Below are positions 1 through 7,835 of a DNA stretch of 64,000 bases, in pieces (position 1 is the first letter of the stretch; each line of letters opens with the position of its first letter). A program made the translations under genes and the position numbers. The DNA lies in assembly GCF_017592555.1 (NCBI RefSeq), contig NZ_JAGFNS010000004.1:1-64000 (forward strand), read 5' to 3'. Source of the DNA: Actinoplanes flavus (GTDB lineage: Bacteria > Actinomycetota > Actinomycetes > Mycobacteriales > Micromonosporaceae). Under the pieces are notes generated by a model that saw nothing but the letters and a program-made list of their open reading frames with translations, was not told the DNA's origin and made no database searches.

Positions 1-219
1 TATCTGGCGGCCAAGGGCTTCGACCCGGTGCTCGGCGCCCGTCCGCTGCGCCGGACCATCCAGCGCGAGCTGGAGGACACGCTGTCCGAGCAGATCCTCT
101 TCAACGAGCTGCGCCCCGGCCAGATCGCCATGGTGGACTGCCACGACGATCGGGCCGGGCTCGTCTTCCACAGCGCGGCCCCCATCGAATCAGTGGGGGA
201 GGAGCTCCTGCCCGGCTAA
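1..219 (+). CDS. clpC: ATP-dependent Clp protease ATP-binding subunit, C-terminal end (partial)
   Basis: Only the last 72 residues are present; the frame is open from base 1 and ends at a TAA. The stretch GFDPVLGARPLRRTIQREL and the following amphipathic segment are the small C-terminal subdomain of the second AAA+ module of Clp/Hsp100 unfoldases, which helps assemble the hexamer that feeds proteins to ClpP. The wording is closer to ClpC than ClpB, but a paralogue cannot be excluded from this fragment. The last 30 bases overlap tail to tail with the gene on the opposite strand. Confidence 0.85.
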   Translation, partial: YLAAKGFDPVLGARPLRRTIQRELEDTLSEQILFNELRPGQIAMVDCHDDRAGLVFHSAAPIESVGEELLPG

Positions 220-1080
220 CACCGCCAGGTCGTGGGGCGCCATCGTCAGCGTGTGGCCGGACCGCTCCCGGCGGACCCGGTAGGCCACCGGCGGACCGGC
301 GGCGCCCCACACCGCACCGACGATCATGGCGCGTAGTCCCTGGTAGGGCCCGGTCAGCAGCCGGACCAGGGTGCCGGGGGCGTGGCCGTCGTCGGCGACC
401 ATCAGCACCGCGTCGAGCGTCTGCGCCACGCCGGTGACCGGCGCGTCCGGACGGGCCGCCCACAGGACCTGGCTCAGCGCGGCCAGCCGGATGCCGACCT
501 GCCGCATGTGCCAGTCGGCGCCGTCCCGGCTGGCGGCCACGGCGTGCTCCAGGACCGGCCACAGCTCGCCCGGCTCCCGGTCGAGCAGCGCCCGGGCCGC
601 CCGATCCAGCGCGGCACACTCCATGTCGACGGTGGTCTCCTCGCCCATCTCGGCCACCCAGGCCAGGAAACCGGGCTCCGGCAGCAGCGCCGGCGACTCG
701 AAGACGACCGCCATGTACAACATCGACAGCAACTCGGCGCGGTCCTCGCCGTGGTAGAGCGACCCGGCCGACGGGAACCGCTCGACCAGATGCTGCGCCC
801 GGCCGTCCGGCAGCAACGCGGCCCGCCGGCTGTCGGCGAGCCGTTCCTCGAAAGACCACCGGGCACGAGCCTCGATGAGACGCTGCCGCTGCTCGTCACC
901 AGTGAACGGATAGATGGTGCGGCCACTGCCGGCCACGGTTTCGCCTGGCCGCAGGCCGGTCGCCTCCAGCTGGCGGGCGGCCACCGAATACCGCACACCG
1001 GTCAGGGCGGCCTGGGCACGGATGGCCCGTTTGCGGGCCCGGCCCTGCCGGGGAGTCCGCCGGGGATGCTTCTCAACCAT
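190..1080 (-). CDS. Hypothetical protein with a KOW-like C-terminal segment
   Basis: This is a 296-residue protein of unknown function. The ATG at 1080 is preferred over upstream in-frame starts because GGAG lies six bases before it and the upstream extension is low-complexity. The N-terminus is strongly basic (RQGRARKRAIRAQAALTG), a pattern seen in uncharacterised actinobacterial proteins. The middle is helical and acidic. Near the C-terminus GTLVRLLTGPYQGLRAMIVG resembles a KOW motif, so nucleic-acid or ribosome contact is possible but not shown. Its 3' end overlaps the Clp gene by 30 bases on the other strand. Confidence 0.7.
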   Translation of the reverse strand: MVEKHPRRTPRQGRARKRAIRAQAALTGVRYSVAARQLEATGLRPGETVAGSGRTIYPFTGDEQRQRLIEARARWSFEERLADSRRAALLPDGRAQHLVERFPSAGSLYHGEDRAELLSMLYMAVVFESPALLPEPGFLAWVAEMGEETTVDMECAALDRAARALLDREPGELWPVLEHAVAASRDGADWHMRQVGIRLAALSQVLWAARPDAPVTGVAQTLDAVLMVADDGHAPGTLVRLLTGPYQGLRAMIVGAVWGAAGPPVAYRVRRERSGHTLTMAPHDLAVLAGQELLPH

Positions 1081-1828
1081 GGTCGTCTCCGGAGCAGTCC
1101 CACGCCCTGCACGGACGGGCGACGTAACGGCGCCGGGGCAGGATCGAGCGGCGCTGAGTCGCGGACTCTTGGCCCCTGATGGACGACCGGGCGTGGGCCG
1201 GTCACCCGTGGGCTCGGGCGGGCGCACCGCCTGCGCTAAATCATATCTACGCCCGTCCGGCACCGCCGCCCCGCGCCACCGTTCCGCGTGCGCCTCGCTG
1301 ACCTCCATCCGGGTCCGGCGGCAGAACATGGGCGGCCCCCGGCGATCGCCATTGCGATCAACTGAGCGGCCTCATGCGGTGTGCCGGGAGCCGGTGCCCC
1401 CGCGTGCGACAGGGCGATTGGGCCACCAGATCAAGATCAAGACATGGGGGTACGCGATGAGGGCACTCAAACTCACGACGGCCGCCAGCCTGGCGCCTGC
1501 CGTCTCCGGTGAGGCGACCGCGCCGCTGCCCGGCCATCGACCCGGTCCGGGGCACCGGCGGATCGCCGACCTCTTCGTGACCGGTCCCGGTGACGAAGGC
1601 GGTCGCCTGGAGATCTTGGACGGGGGCCGGACCGCGTGATCGTCCGGGTTCTCTGCCGGCCAGATGCCAGTGATGGCCCGAGTCCGTCGATCGCGTCGAC
1701 CGGGAGGCCGACGGCATGCTCGATCAGTCGCTCCGTGACCGGTGGGCTGTCGATCAGGGGGGGCGTGGCGATGCGTCTGAGGTGGCCCGCGCCCTGATGC
1801 ATCTGTTGACGAGTGTCGATGTACCTGT
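1081..1828. other. Gene-poor interval
   Basis: About 750 bases without a convincing long gene. Long frames here are extensions or antisense shadows of the 190-1080 gene. The only candidate is the short frame listed at 1457-1639. A TTGACG hexamer at 1806-1811 could be a -35 element for the esterase gene, but no good -10 is placed correctly after it. Confidence 0.4.
1457..1639 (+). CDS. Possible small or decayed secreted protein
   Basis: A 60-residue frame starting with ATG six bases after a GGGGG run that could act as a ribosome binding site. The first 20 residues (MRALKLTTAASLAPAVSGEA) look like a weak signal peptide, then the sequence becomes proline- and glycine-rich with no known domain. 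It could be the remnant of a longer exported protein or chance coding. I have no homology evidence. Confidence 0.2.
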   Translation: MRALKLTTAASLAPAVSGEATAPLPGHRPGPGHRRIADLFVTGPGDEGGRLEILDGGRTA

Positions 1829-1844
1829 TTGCATGGCGGCGCGG

Positions 1845-1858
1845 TAAAACGATTCACT
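1845..1858 (+). promoter_or_regulatory. LacI-type operator candidate upstream of the acetylesterase
   Basis: The site TAAAACGATTCACT lies 31 bases before the GTG start at 1889. Its core TAAAACGATTCA is an imperfect palindrome around a central CG, the usual layout of LacI-family operators. The same 14 bases recur at 2960-2973, and a 10-of-12 match (TGAAACGATCCA) lies on the minus strand at 14800-14811 before the rhamnogalacturonan transporter operon. Confidence 0.6.
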
Positions 1859-1888
1859 GCCCTGCGTCATCCGTCAAGAGGAGAACCG

Positions 1889-2962
1889 GTGCGGAGATCA
1901 CGATCGCTCGTCCTGGCACTGACCGCCGTCACCGCTGTCGGCGGCACTCCCGGCCCGGCTCACGGCGGCGTCCTGCGCGCCGTCCCGGGGGAGTGTTCCG
2001 GCGCCGCGCCGATCGTCTGCCACTTCGACGTCGCCCCTGGTGTCTACGACGTCTCGGTGGTCCTCGGCAACGCCGGCGAGGCCGCCGTCACCGGAGTCCG
2101 GGCCGAGGCCCGCCGGATGATGCTCGGCGAGATCGCCACCGAACCCGGCCGGTACGCCCACCGCTCGTTCGCCGTCGACGTCCGCGAACCCGAGGGTGAA
2201 CCCACCAAGATCACCTCTGGCACTCCCGGTCTGACGCTGACCTTCACCGGCTCCGCGCCGCGGGTCGAGCGGATCACGGTACGCCCGGCCCGCCGTCCCG
2301 GGTTGAGGCTGTTCCTGGCCGGCGACTCGACGGTGTGTGACCAGGACACCTTCCCCTACACCGGTTGGGGGCAGGCAATCCCGCAGCACTTGCGGCGGGG
2401 CGTGACCGTGGCGAACTACGCCGACTCCGGCGAGAGCACCGGGTCCTTCCTCGCCGAGCCGCTGCTCTGGGCCGCGATGCTGCCGCGGGTCGGGCGGGGT
2501 GACGTGGTTCTGCTGCAATTCGGCCACAACGACAAGACCACGACCGCCGAGGACTATCGCGCGAACCTCACCCGCATGATCACCGAGCTGCGGGCCCTGC
2601 ACGCGAAGCCGGTGCTGGTGAGCCCGCCGGTGCGCCGCCGCTTCGACGCGACCGGGCACCTGGACGCGGTGGCCCGGCACACGAACGGTCTCGGCGTGGA
2701 CCTGCCGGCGGAGATGGCCGCGGTCGCCGGCGAACAGGACGTGCCGTACATCGACCTGACCGCGGACAGTGCGACGCTAGTCGAGGGCCTCGGCGTCGAG
2801 CGGTCCAAGCCGATTTACCTCTACAACGAGCTTCGCGACAACACCCACTTCTCCGAGTACGGGGCCGACCAGATCGGTCTGCTCGTGCTCGCCCGGCTCA
2901 CGGAACTGCGCGTGTTGCCGCCTGCCTCCTTGCGCCGGTCCGAAGCCTCCCACGGAGGTTAA
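1889..2962 (+). CDS. Secreted rhamnogalacturonan acetylesterase-like SGNH hydrolase
   Basis: A 357-residue exported esterase of the SGNH/GDSL superfamily, closest in layout to CE12 rhamnogalacturonan acetylesterases, which remove acetyl groups from rhamnogalacturonan I so that lyases can act. A signal peptide covers about residues 1-26. A beta-rich N-terminal region (30-135) precedes the catalytic domain. Catalytic blocks are visible: GDS with Ser147, GHND at 212-215, and DNTH with Asp317 and His320. The GTG start is chosen because GAGGAG lies a few bases upstream and the signal peptide begins there. A LacI-type site is upstream and an identical one overlaps the stop codon. The exact substrate is inferred from motif order and from the PL11 lyase nearby. 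Confidence 0.85.
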   Translation: MRRSRSLVLALTAVTAVGGTPGPAHGGVLRAVPGECSGAAPIVCHFDVAPGVYDVSVVLGNAGEAAVTGVRAEARRMMLGEIATEPGRYAHRSFAVDVREPEGEPTKITSGTPGLTLTFTGSAPRVERITVRPARRPGLRLFLAGDSTVCDQDTFPYTGWGQAIPQHLRRGVTVANYADSGESTGSFLAEPLLWAAMLPRVGRGDVVLLQFGHNDKTTTAEDYRANLTRMITELRALHAKPVLVSPPVRRRFDATGHLDAVARHTNGLGVDLPAEMAAVAGEQDVPYIDLTADSATLVEGLGVERSKPIYLYNELRDNTHFSEYGADQIGLLVLARLTELRVLPPASLRRSEASHGG

Positions 2963-2973
2963 AACGATTCACT
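2960..2973 (+). promoter_or_regulatory. Second copy of the TAAAACGATTCACT operator
   Basis: Identical over 14 bases to the site at 1845-1858 and overlapping the TAA stop of the esterase. The next 20 or so bases also resemble those after the first copy (TGCGtCATCCgTCA against TGCGaCATCCaTCA), so a whole promoter segment seems to be duplicated. No convincing gene follows it. Confidence 0.55.
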
Positions 2974-3164
2974 AAATGCGACATCCATCAGTAGCCCTGT
3001 GATCATCCGGTGCCGTCCTCGGCGAGCTGTTGACCTCTACTCCAGCGATCGCGGCGACTTCCGCGCGCCGCCGAGGGCCGCGCACGCAATCCGCAGGCGC
3101 AAGCCGGAGCCGACCGCGCGAGCGACGTCGGCCCACTCCCCTGAAGTGGCGGCCCGGCGGGTTA

Positions 3165-3527
3165 GGGTTGATTGCGCCGCAAGGATTGATTGCGCCCCAA
3201 GGGTTGACCGGTTCGCAAGGTTGATCGGGCCCGCAGAGGTTCGCTGGGTCGGAGGGCTGGCCGGGTTCCAAGGGTTGATTGGGACCGCAGAGGTTGACTA
3301 GGTCGCGAGGCTTGATCGGGGCCGCAGAGGTTGACCAGGGGCCGCACAGGTTGACCGGGCGGCAGAGGTTGACTGAACGCGCAGAGGTTGACTGGGCCCG
3401 CACAGGTTGACCCGCCGCAGAGATTCGCTGGGTCGCGAGGGTTGACTCGGTCGCAAGGATTGATTGGGCTGCAAGGATTGATCGAGCCACAGGGATTGAT
3501 CGGGCGCGAGGGTTGATCGGGCCGCAA
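3165..3527. repeat. Degenerate tandem array, about 20 copies of an 18-base unit
   Basis: The interval is built from about twenty units of 17-20 bases with the approximate consensus GGTTGATCGGGCCGCAGA. Individual units differ at several positions. It fills most of the space between the convergent esterase and bacterioferritin genes. Read on the minus strand it gives a repetitive NLCGPxxP-like frame, which I take as a consequence of the repeat and not a gene. Confidence 0.85.
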
Positions 3528-3680
3528 CAAGGTGCGGCGGGCCCGGAGGCGGCGATTGTGCAGGTGCCGGGCGATCTGTTCGGCGAGGGCGGAGTCCTGC
3601 GGGACGCCGGTGGGGCGGCGAGGTGAGGTGGTGGGCCGCCGCCCGACGGCGTCATGCTGACCCGGGCGGCGGCCTGACGA

Positions 3681-4163
3681 TCACGCCGGCTCGGGGTGCT
3701 CCGTCACGTTCTGGAGGTAGAGCTGTTCGCCCAGCTTCTCGATCAGACTGAGCTGGGTCTCCAGGTAGTCGACGTGGTGCTCCTCGTCGGCGAGGATGTC
3801 TTCGAAGATTCGCGCCGAGGTGACGTCACCGATCGAGCGCATGTACTCCAGGCCGCGGCGCAACCGGTCCACGGCCTCGACTTCGATCTTCATGTCGCAT
3901 TCGAACTGCTCCTTGACCGACTCGCCGATCCGGAGCACGCCCAGCTTCTGGTAGTTGGGCAGGCCTTCGAGGAAGAGGATCCGGTCGGTCAGGATCTCGG
4001 CGTGGCGCATCTCGTCGATGGACTCGTGCCGCGTGTGCTTCGCCAGCACGGTGTGTCCCCAGTTCTCCTGCATCTTGTAGTGCAGGAAGTACTGGTTGAT
4101 CGCGGTGAGCTCCGCGGTGAGCTGCTCGTTCAGGAATTCGATGACGCGGGCGTCGCCTTGCAT
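3681..4163 (-). CDS. bfr: Bacterioferritin
   Basis: A 160-residue haem-containing ferritin that oxidises Fe(II) and stores it as a mineral inside a 24-subunit shell in the cytoplasm. All ferroxidase ligands are at the standard positions: Glu18, Glu51, His54, Glu94, Glu127 and His130. Met52, the haem-coordinating residue at the subunit interface, is also present, so this is a haem-binding bacterioferritin and not a plain ferritin. The length is normal. The bacterioferritin-associated ferredoxin lies 54 bases upstream on the same strand. A 9-base-pair hairpin lies just before the start and ends against the likely ribosome binding site. Confidence 0.97.
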   Translation of the reverse strand: MQGDARVIEFLNEQLTAELTAINQYFLHYKMQENWGHTVLAKHTRHESIDEMRHAEILTDRILFLEGLPNYQKLGVLRIGESVKEQFECDMKIEVEAVDRLRRGLEYMRSIGDVTSARIFEDILADEEHHVDYLETQLSLIEKLGEQLYLQNVTEHPEPA

Positions 4164-4172
4164 GCCAAATAC

Positions 4173-4194
4173 CCCCAGTTATGGCTAACTGGGG
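4173..4194 (-). promoter_or_regulatory. Perfect inverted repeat before bfr
   Basis: CCCCAGTTA and TAACTGGGG are separated by four bases, giving a 9-base-pair stem. On the minus strand the second arm ends in the G-run that is the only Shine-Dalgarno-like sequence for bfr, about 9 bases before its ATG. It could be a protein operator or an RNA hairpin that hides the ribosome binding site. It does not match the IdeR consensus well. Confidence 0.6.
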
Positions 4195-4217
4195 CTTATC
4201 GTACGCGTCCCGTGACG

Positions 4218-4406
4218 CTAAGCGACCGCTGGCAGGCGAGTGTCCGCGTTTTCCTCCTTGATCAGCTCACAAATTCGGTCAAGGCAGCTGCCGCAGCCCG
4301 TACCGGCGCCGCAGGCGTCCCCCACCTCTTCCTCCGTACTCGCACCGTCTTGGACGACAGCCCGAACCTCACGCTCGCGAACGTGGTAACAAATGCAGAC
4401 GTACAT
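4218..4406 (-). CDS. bfd: Bacterioferritin-associated ferredoxin
   Basis: A 62-residue [2Fe-2S] protein. The four cluster ligands are visible as Cys4, Cys6, Cys38 and Cys41 (MYVCIC near the start and GTGCGSC later), the same spacing as in characterised Bfd. Bfd docks on bacterioferritin and passes electrons that reduce stored Fe(III) so iron can be released. An extra Cys32 lies just before the second pair. An IdeR-type box sits 33 bases upstream, which fits induction when iron is scarce. It is probably co-transcribed with bfr. Confidence 0.93.
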   Translation of the reverse strand: MYVCICYHVREREVRAVVQDGASTEEEVGDACGAGTGCGSCLDRICELIKEENADTRLPAVA

Positions 4407-4438
4407 CGAGCGCCGATCCTTCGAGAGCCTATCCTTAC

Positions 4439-4457
4439 CTAGGTTAGGCTGCCCTAA
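4439..4457. promoter_or_regulatory. IdeR/DtxR iron box
   Basis: The 19 bases CTAGGTTAGGCTGCCCTAA match the IdeR/DtxR consensus TTAGGTTAGGCTAACCTAA at 15 of 19 positions. It lies directly upstream of bfd, where iron-loaded IdeR would be expected to control transcription. Confidence 0.85.
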
Positions 4458-4524
4458 AAATCGAAGACCTGCAAGATGAGGCCGCCGAGGTTGGCCCTCC
4501 AGGGACTGTGATCAAAACCGGCCA

Positions 4525-5586
4525 TTAGAGCTGGTCACCCTGCGTGCGGCGCCACGGTCGCGGGTTGTTCCGCAACGTGGCCGTACACCAGGCACGTACC
4601 GACACCACCGGAACCGCGACCATCCCGCCGACCATGAACAGGTGTGCGAACAGCCCGACCCGGCGTGAGGTGGAAGTGAACCCGTCACCGCTCAGCGCAC
4701 GGGCGAGGTTGACGTCGAGATCGATGGAGGCCAGCAACCACGCCACCGTGATCCAGATCGGTGCGCACGCGGCCAGCAAGGTCGCGCAGCCCCGGGCCAC
4801 CGGTGGCAGAAACGGGATCGCGCACAGCAATGCGGCCAGACCGAGCAGCGTCAGCGACCACCACGGCGCCGACCCACCCACCTCGACGGCCCAGTATCGG
4901 ACCCCCTCCACGGCGCCGTCGCGCAGCCCCCAGAAACTCGTGCCCGGTGGCGCCGGAACGGCCAGCAGCGTCACCGCGATGGCCAGAATCCCGGCGACCA
5001 GCAACTCCTGCCGGCCCGCGACCAGGAGTACGGCCACCAGCATCAGCAGAACCGTACCGGTGAAGGCGAGCACCCAGCCGAGTTCGGCGTGCACGCCGAA
5101 GGCGCCGGCAGAAACGTCCGCGGTCGGCTTGAGCGTTGGCAGGCCTGCCGCCGCACGTCGGGCATCGGCCTGCTGGATCCGGGTGTAGAGCGTCAGCACC
5201 AGACCCAGCAGGAGAGTCCCGGCCACCAGCGCGGACGGCCCGGCGACCAGGCGCAGGACGTGCCGCCGCACCAGCAGCGTCCAGGTCAGCACGGTGAGCA
5301 GTCCCGACCCGATCAGATAGGCCACCCAGTAGATCCGCAGCTCGGGCAGGGTGACGCGGACACCGGAGACGACATCCGCGAAGTCGGCGCGGGTGGCGAG
5401 CACCAGGGACACCGTGCCGGCGGCGGCCAGCACGTAGAGGCCGGGGGCTGGCCGTTTCGCGGCGGGTGCCCGGTTCCGGTGCAGCAGGGCCAGACCTCCG
5501 AGCAGCCCCAGCGTCGCCACGACCTGGGCGATCACCCAGACGGTGACGGCCACGGTCTCCGCCGTGGTCGGCGCCAGTTCCGCCAT
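4525..5586 (-). CDS. Polytopic membrane protein of unknown function
   Basis: A 353-residue protein with about eight or nine hydrophobic segments, separated by short charged loops; one longer loop contains the segment QQADARRAAAGLPTLKPTAD. No family motif is recognisable. The start is supported by GGGAGGG a few bases upstream. It begins 36 bases after the stop of the TPR protein on the same strand, so the two are probably co-transcribed. The protein could be a membrane partner of that TPR scaffold, but this rests on position only. Confidence 0.7.
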   Translation of the reverse strand: MAELAPTTAETVAVTVWVIAQVVATLGLLGGLALLHRNRAPAAKRPAPGLYVLAAAGTVSLVLATRADFADVVSGVRVTLPELRIYWVAYLIGSGLLTVLTWTLLVRRHVLRLVAGPSALVAGTLLLGLVLTLYTRIQQADARRAAAGLPTLKPTADVSAGAFGVHAELGWVLAFTGTVLLMLVAVLLVAGRQELLVAGILAIAVTLLAVPAPPGTSFWGLRDGAVEGVRYWAVEVGGSAPWWSLTLLGLAALLCAIPFLPPVARGCATLLAACAPIWITVAWLLASIDLDVNLARALSGDGFTSTSRRVGLFAHLFMVGGMVAVPVVSVRAWCTATLRNNPRPWRRTQGDQL

Positions 5587-5622
5587 GGGTGTCCCTCCCC
5601 GATCGGTTCACGATCGTAGATG

Positions 5623-7800
5623 TCACCCTCGATCGGAGCGCGTCCGGCGTACCGTTGCGAGTTTTTGATCCAGGTCTTGAAGGCTTTCCAGGCGGGCGCG
5701 GCAGGCGGCGAGCCGCGCCGCCAGCTCCGGGGCGCGCTCATCGAGAGCCCGCAGATCGGTACGTGTGTTCAACAGTTGACTCCAGACCACACCTCGGCCC
5801 GTCTCCAGCAGTTCGGCGGCCAGCCCCGGGTTTTCCGCCAGCGCCGTGGCGGCGCCGTTGGGCACCAGGTCACCGGCATAGGCGTGCAGCAGGCTCCACT
5901 GGTCGTGGCCGTCGATTCCCCGCCACGCCAGCAACGGCAGCAGCCGGACCGCCTCGGTGTACGCGGTGACGGCCGTGTGCGGACCGGTGGAGCCGGTGAC
6001 CGTCCGCACCCAGCCGGTTGCGGCGTCGACCCGGTTGACGATCGGCGCGAGCGTGCACCGGGTGGCCTTCCGGAGCACCCGGACGGCGGTGGCCAGATCG
6101 CCGCGCACCCCGGTGCGCTGGAAACGGGCGAAGAGCGCGCCACCGAGGTTGGTGAGGCGTCCCGCGAGATCGGGATGGTCCGGGGCGGTGGCGCGGACCG
6201 CCCGGTCGTGCACCGCGACAGCCTCGTCCAGGTCGGCGTGGGCGCCGGAGAGCGCGGAGCGGCTGTGCAGCGCGCAACCGAGGTTGGAGAGGATCGTGGC
6301 GAGATCCGGATGGTTCGCGGGGGTGTCCGCCACCGCCCGCCGCCCGGTGACGATCGCCTCCTCCAGATCGGACGGGTCGCCGTGCCCCTCGAACCGCAGG
6401 TAGAGCGCTCTGCCGAGATTGGCGGCGTAGCTGACGCGAGCCGGGTGACCGACAGGTGTGGCGTCCACCGCGGCCCGTCCGATCGTGACCGCCTCTTCCA
6501 GGGAGTCGTCGTCGCCGAACCGTTTGAACCGGGTGACCAGGGCGCCACAGAGGTTGGCCGCGCACCTGGCGCGATCCGGGTGATCGGCCGGGGACCCGCC
6601 GAGCGCAGCCCGGCCCGCCTCGATCGCCGTGTTGAGGTCCTCCCGGGCCCCGGCCAGTTCGAAGCGGGTCTGCAGCGCGACGGCGAGGTTGGACAGAGCG
6701 CCGGCCCGGTCCGGATGCTCGGCGGGCAGACGGCGTTCGACCTGCCGGAAGCCGGCGATCGCCCCGTCGAGATCGGACCCGGCTCCGGTCCGGTCGAAGC
6801 GCCGGTGCAATGCGACGGCCAGGTTGAGCAGGACGGCCGTGTGCTGGAGCCGGTCCGGCGAGGCGGTGGCGAGAGCCCGGCGGTGAACGGTGACCGCCTC
6901 GTCGAGGTCGGCGACGGCCCCGGTGCGCTCGAACCGGGTCAGTAGCGCCACCCCGAGGTTGGTGAAGGCCGCGGCGTCCCGGACACCGCCTTCGGCGAGA
7001 ACACGGGTGACCCTCCGGAAACTGTCGACCGCCTCGTCCAAATCGGCGATCTCCCCGGTCCGCTGGAAACGGCTCAGCAGGGCGTTCCCGATGTTGCTCG
7101 CATGCACCGCGAGCGCCGGGTCGCGGGCCGGGGTGGCGGCGATGGCCGACCGGTGGGCGTCGACGGCCCGGTCCAGGTCGTCCTGGTCGCCGGCGTGCTG
7201 AAAACGGGCCAGCAGGGCGTTCCCCAGCCCGGACAGCAGGACTCCCCGGCGGAGGTCGTGCACGGGGCAGGCCCGGACCGCCGCCGTGGCGAGATGGACC
7301 GCCTCCTCCAGGTCGGCGCCGTCTCCGGTGTGTTCGAATCGGATTCGCAGGGGAATGCCGAGATTCGACAGGCGCTGGGGATGGTCCGGGTCGTCCGTGG
7401 AGCCCGCGGCCACCGATCGTCGCGTGACGGCGATCGCCTCGTCCAGATCGGCGAGCCGGCCGAACGTGTCGAAGCGGGCCCGGAGCGCCACGCCGAGATT
7501 GGACAGCGTGACGGCCAGATCCGGGTCGTCGGTGGGCGTTCCGGCCACGGCCTCCCGCTGGCAGCCGATCGCCGCGTCCAGATCGCCGGGGGCGCCGGCG
7601 GCTTCCCACCGATGCCGCAGAGCGATGCCGAGGTTGATCAGGGCGCGGGTCCGGTCGGGATGATCCCCGGGGACGGCGGCCAGGACGGCCTGGGCGAAGT
7701 CGATGGCATCGTCCAGCGGCCCCGGGGCGCCGAGCAGCGTCGCCGCCTCCAGCAGGTCGCCCGCCCTCCGCAACCTCGCGGTGGCCCGGCCGCCCAACAT
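5623..7800 (-). CDS. TPR array protein of the TPR-CHAT type lacking the CHAT domain
   Basis: A 725-residue protein made almost entirely of about twelve tetratricopeptide-like repeats of some 45 residues, each with an NLG-x-AL core and a RF-x-x-TG-x-x-x-DLDEAI helix pair. This repeat style is typical of actinobacterial proteins that carry a C-terminal CHAT caspase-like peptidase. After the repeats comes the usual linker, with ELLETGRGVVWSQLLNTR, which normally precedes CHAT. Here the frame ends about 50 residues later (KLATVRRTRSDRG), so no peptidase domain is present. It may be a scaffold, an inhibitor of an intact paralogue, or a truncated gene. A membrane protein gene follows after 36 bases. 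Confidence 0.85.
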   Translation of the reverse strand: MLGGRATARLRRAGDLLEAATLLGAPGPLDDAIDFAQAVLAAVPGDHPDRTRALINLGIALRHRWEAAGAPGDLDAAIGCQREAVAGTPTDDPDLAVTLSNLGVALRARFDTFGRLADLDEAIAVTRRSVAAGSTDDPDHPQRLSNLGIPLRIRFEHTGDGADLEEAVHLATAAVRACPVHDLRRGVLLSGLGNALLARFQHAGDQDDLDRAVDAHRSAIAATPARDPALAVHASNIGNALLSRFQRTGEIADLDEAVDSFRRVTRVLAEGGVRDAAAFTNLGVALLTRFERTGAVADLDEAVTVHRRALATASPDRLQHTAVLLNLAVALHRRFDRTGAGSDLDGAIAGFRQVERRLPAEHPDRAGALSNLAVALQTRFELAGAREDLNTAIEAGRAALGGSPADHPDRARCAANLCGALVTRFKRFGDDDSLEEAVTIGRAAVDATPVGHPARVSYAANLGRALYLRFEGHGDPSDLEEAIVTGRRAVADTPANHPDLATILSNLGCALHSRSALSGAHADLDEAVAVHDRAVRATAPDHPDLAGRLTNLGGALFARFQRTGVRGDLATAVRVLRKATRCTLAPIVNRVDAATGWVRTVTGSTGPHTAVTAYTEAVRLLPLLAWRGIDGHDQWSLLHAYAGDLVPNGAATALAENPGLAAELLETGRGVVWSQLLNTRTDLRALDERAPELAARLAACRARLESLQDLDQKLATVRRTRSDRG

Positions 7801-7835
7801 GGCACCAATCTACGCCGGGCGCCCGGCCGGATCGC

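Noticed and set aside
2999..3301. A short gene driven by the duplicated promoter block
   Set aside because: The frame is arginine-rich, has no ribosome binding site and runs into the repeat array.
3165..3527. CRISPR array
   Set aside because: Units are contiguous without spacers, period 18, and heavily diverged; no cas genes are present. The other arrays likewise lack unique spacers.
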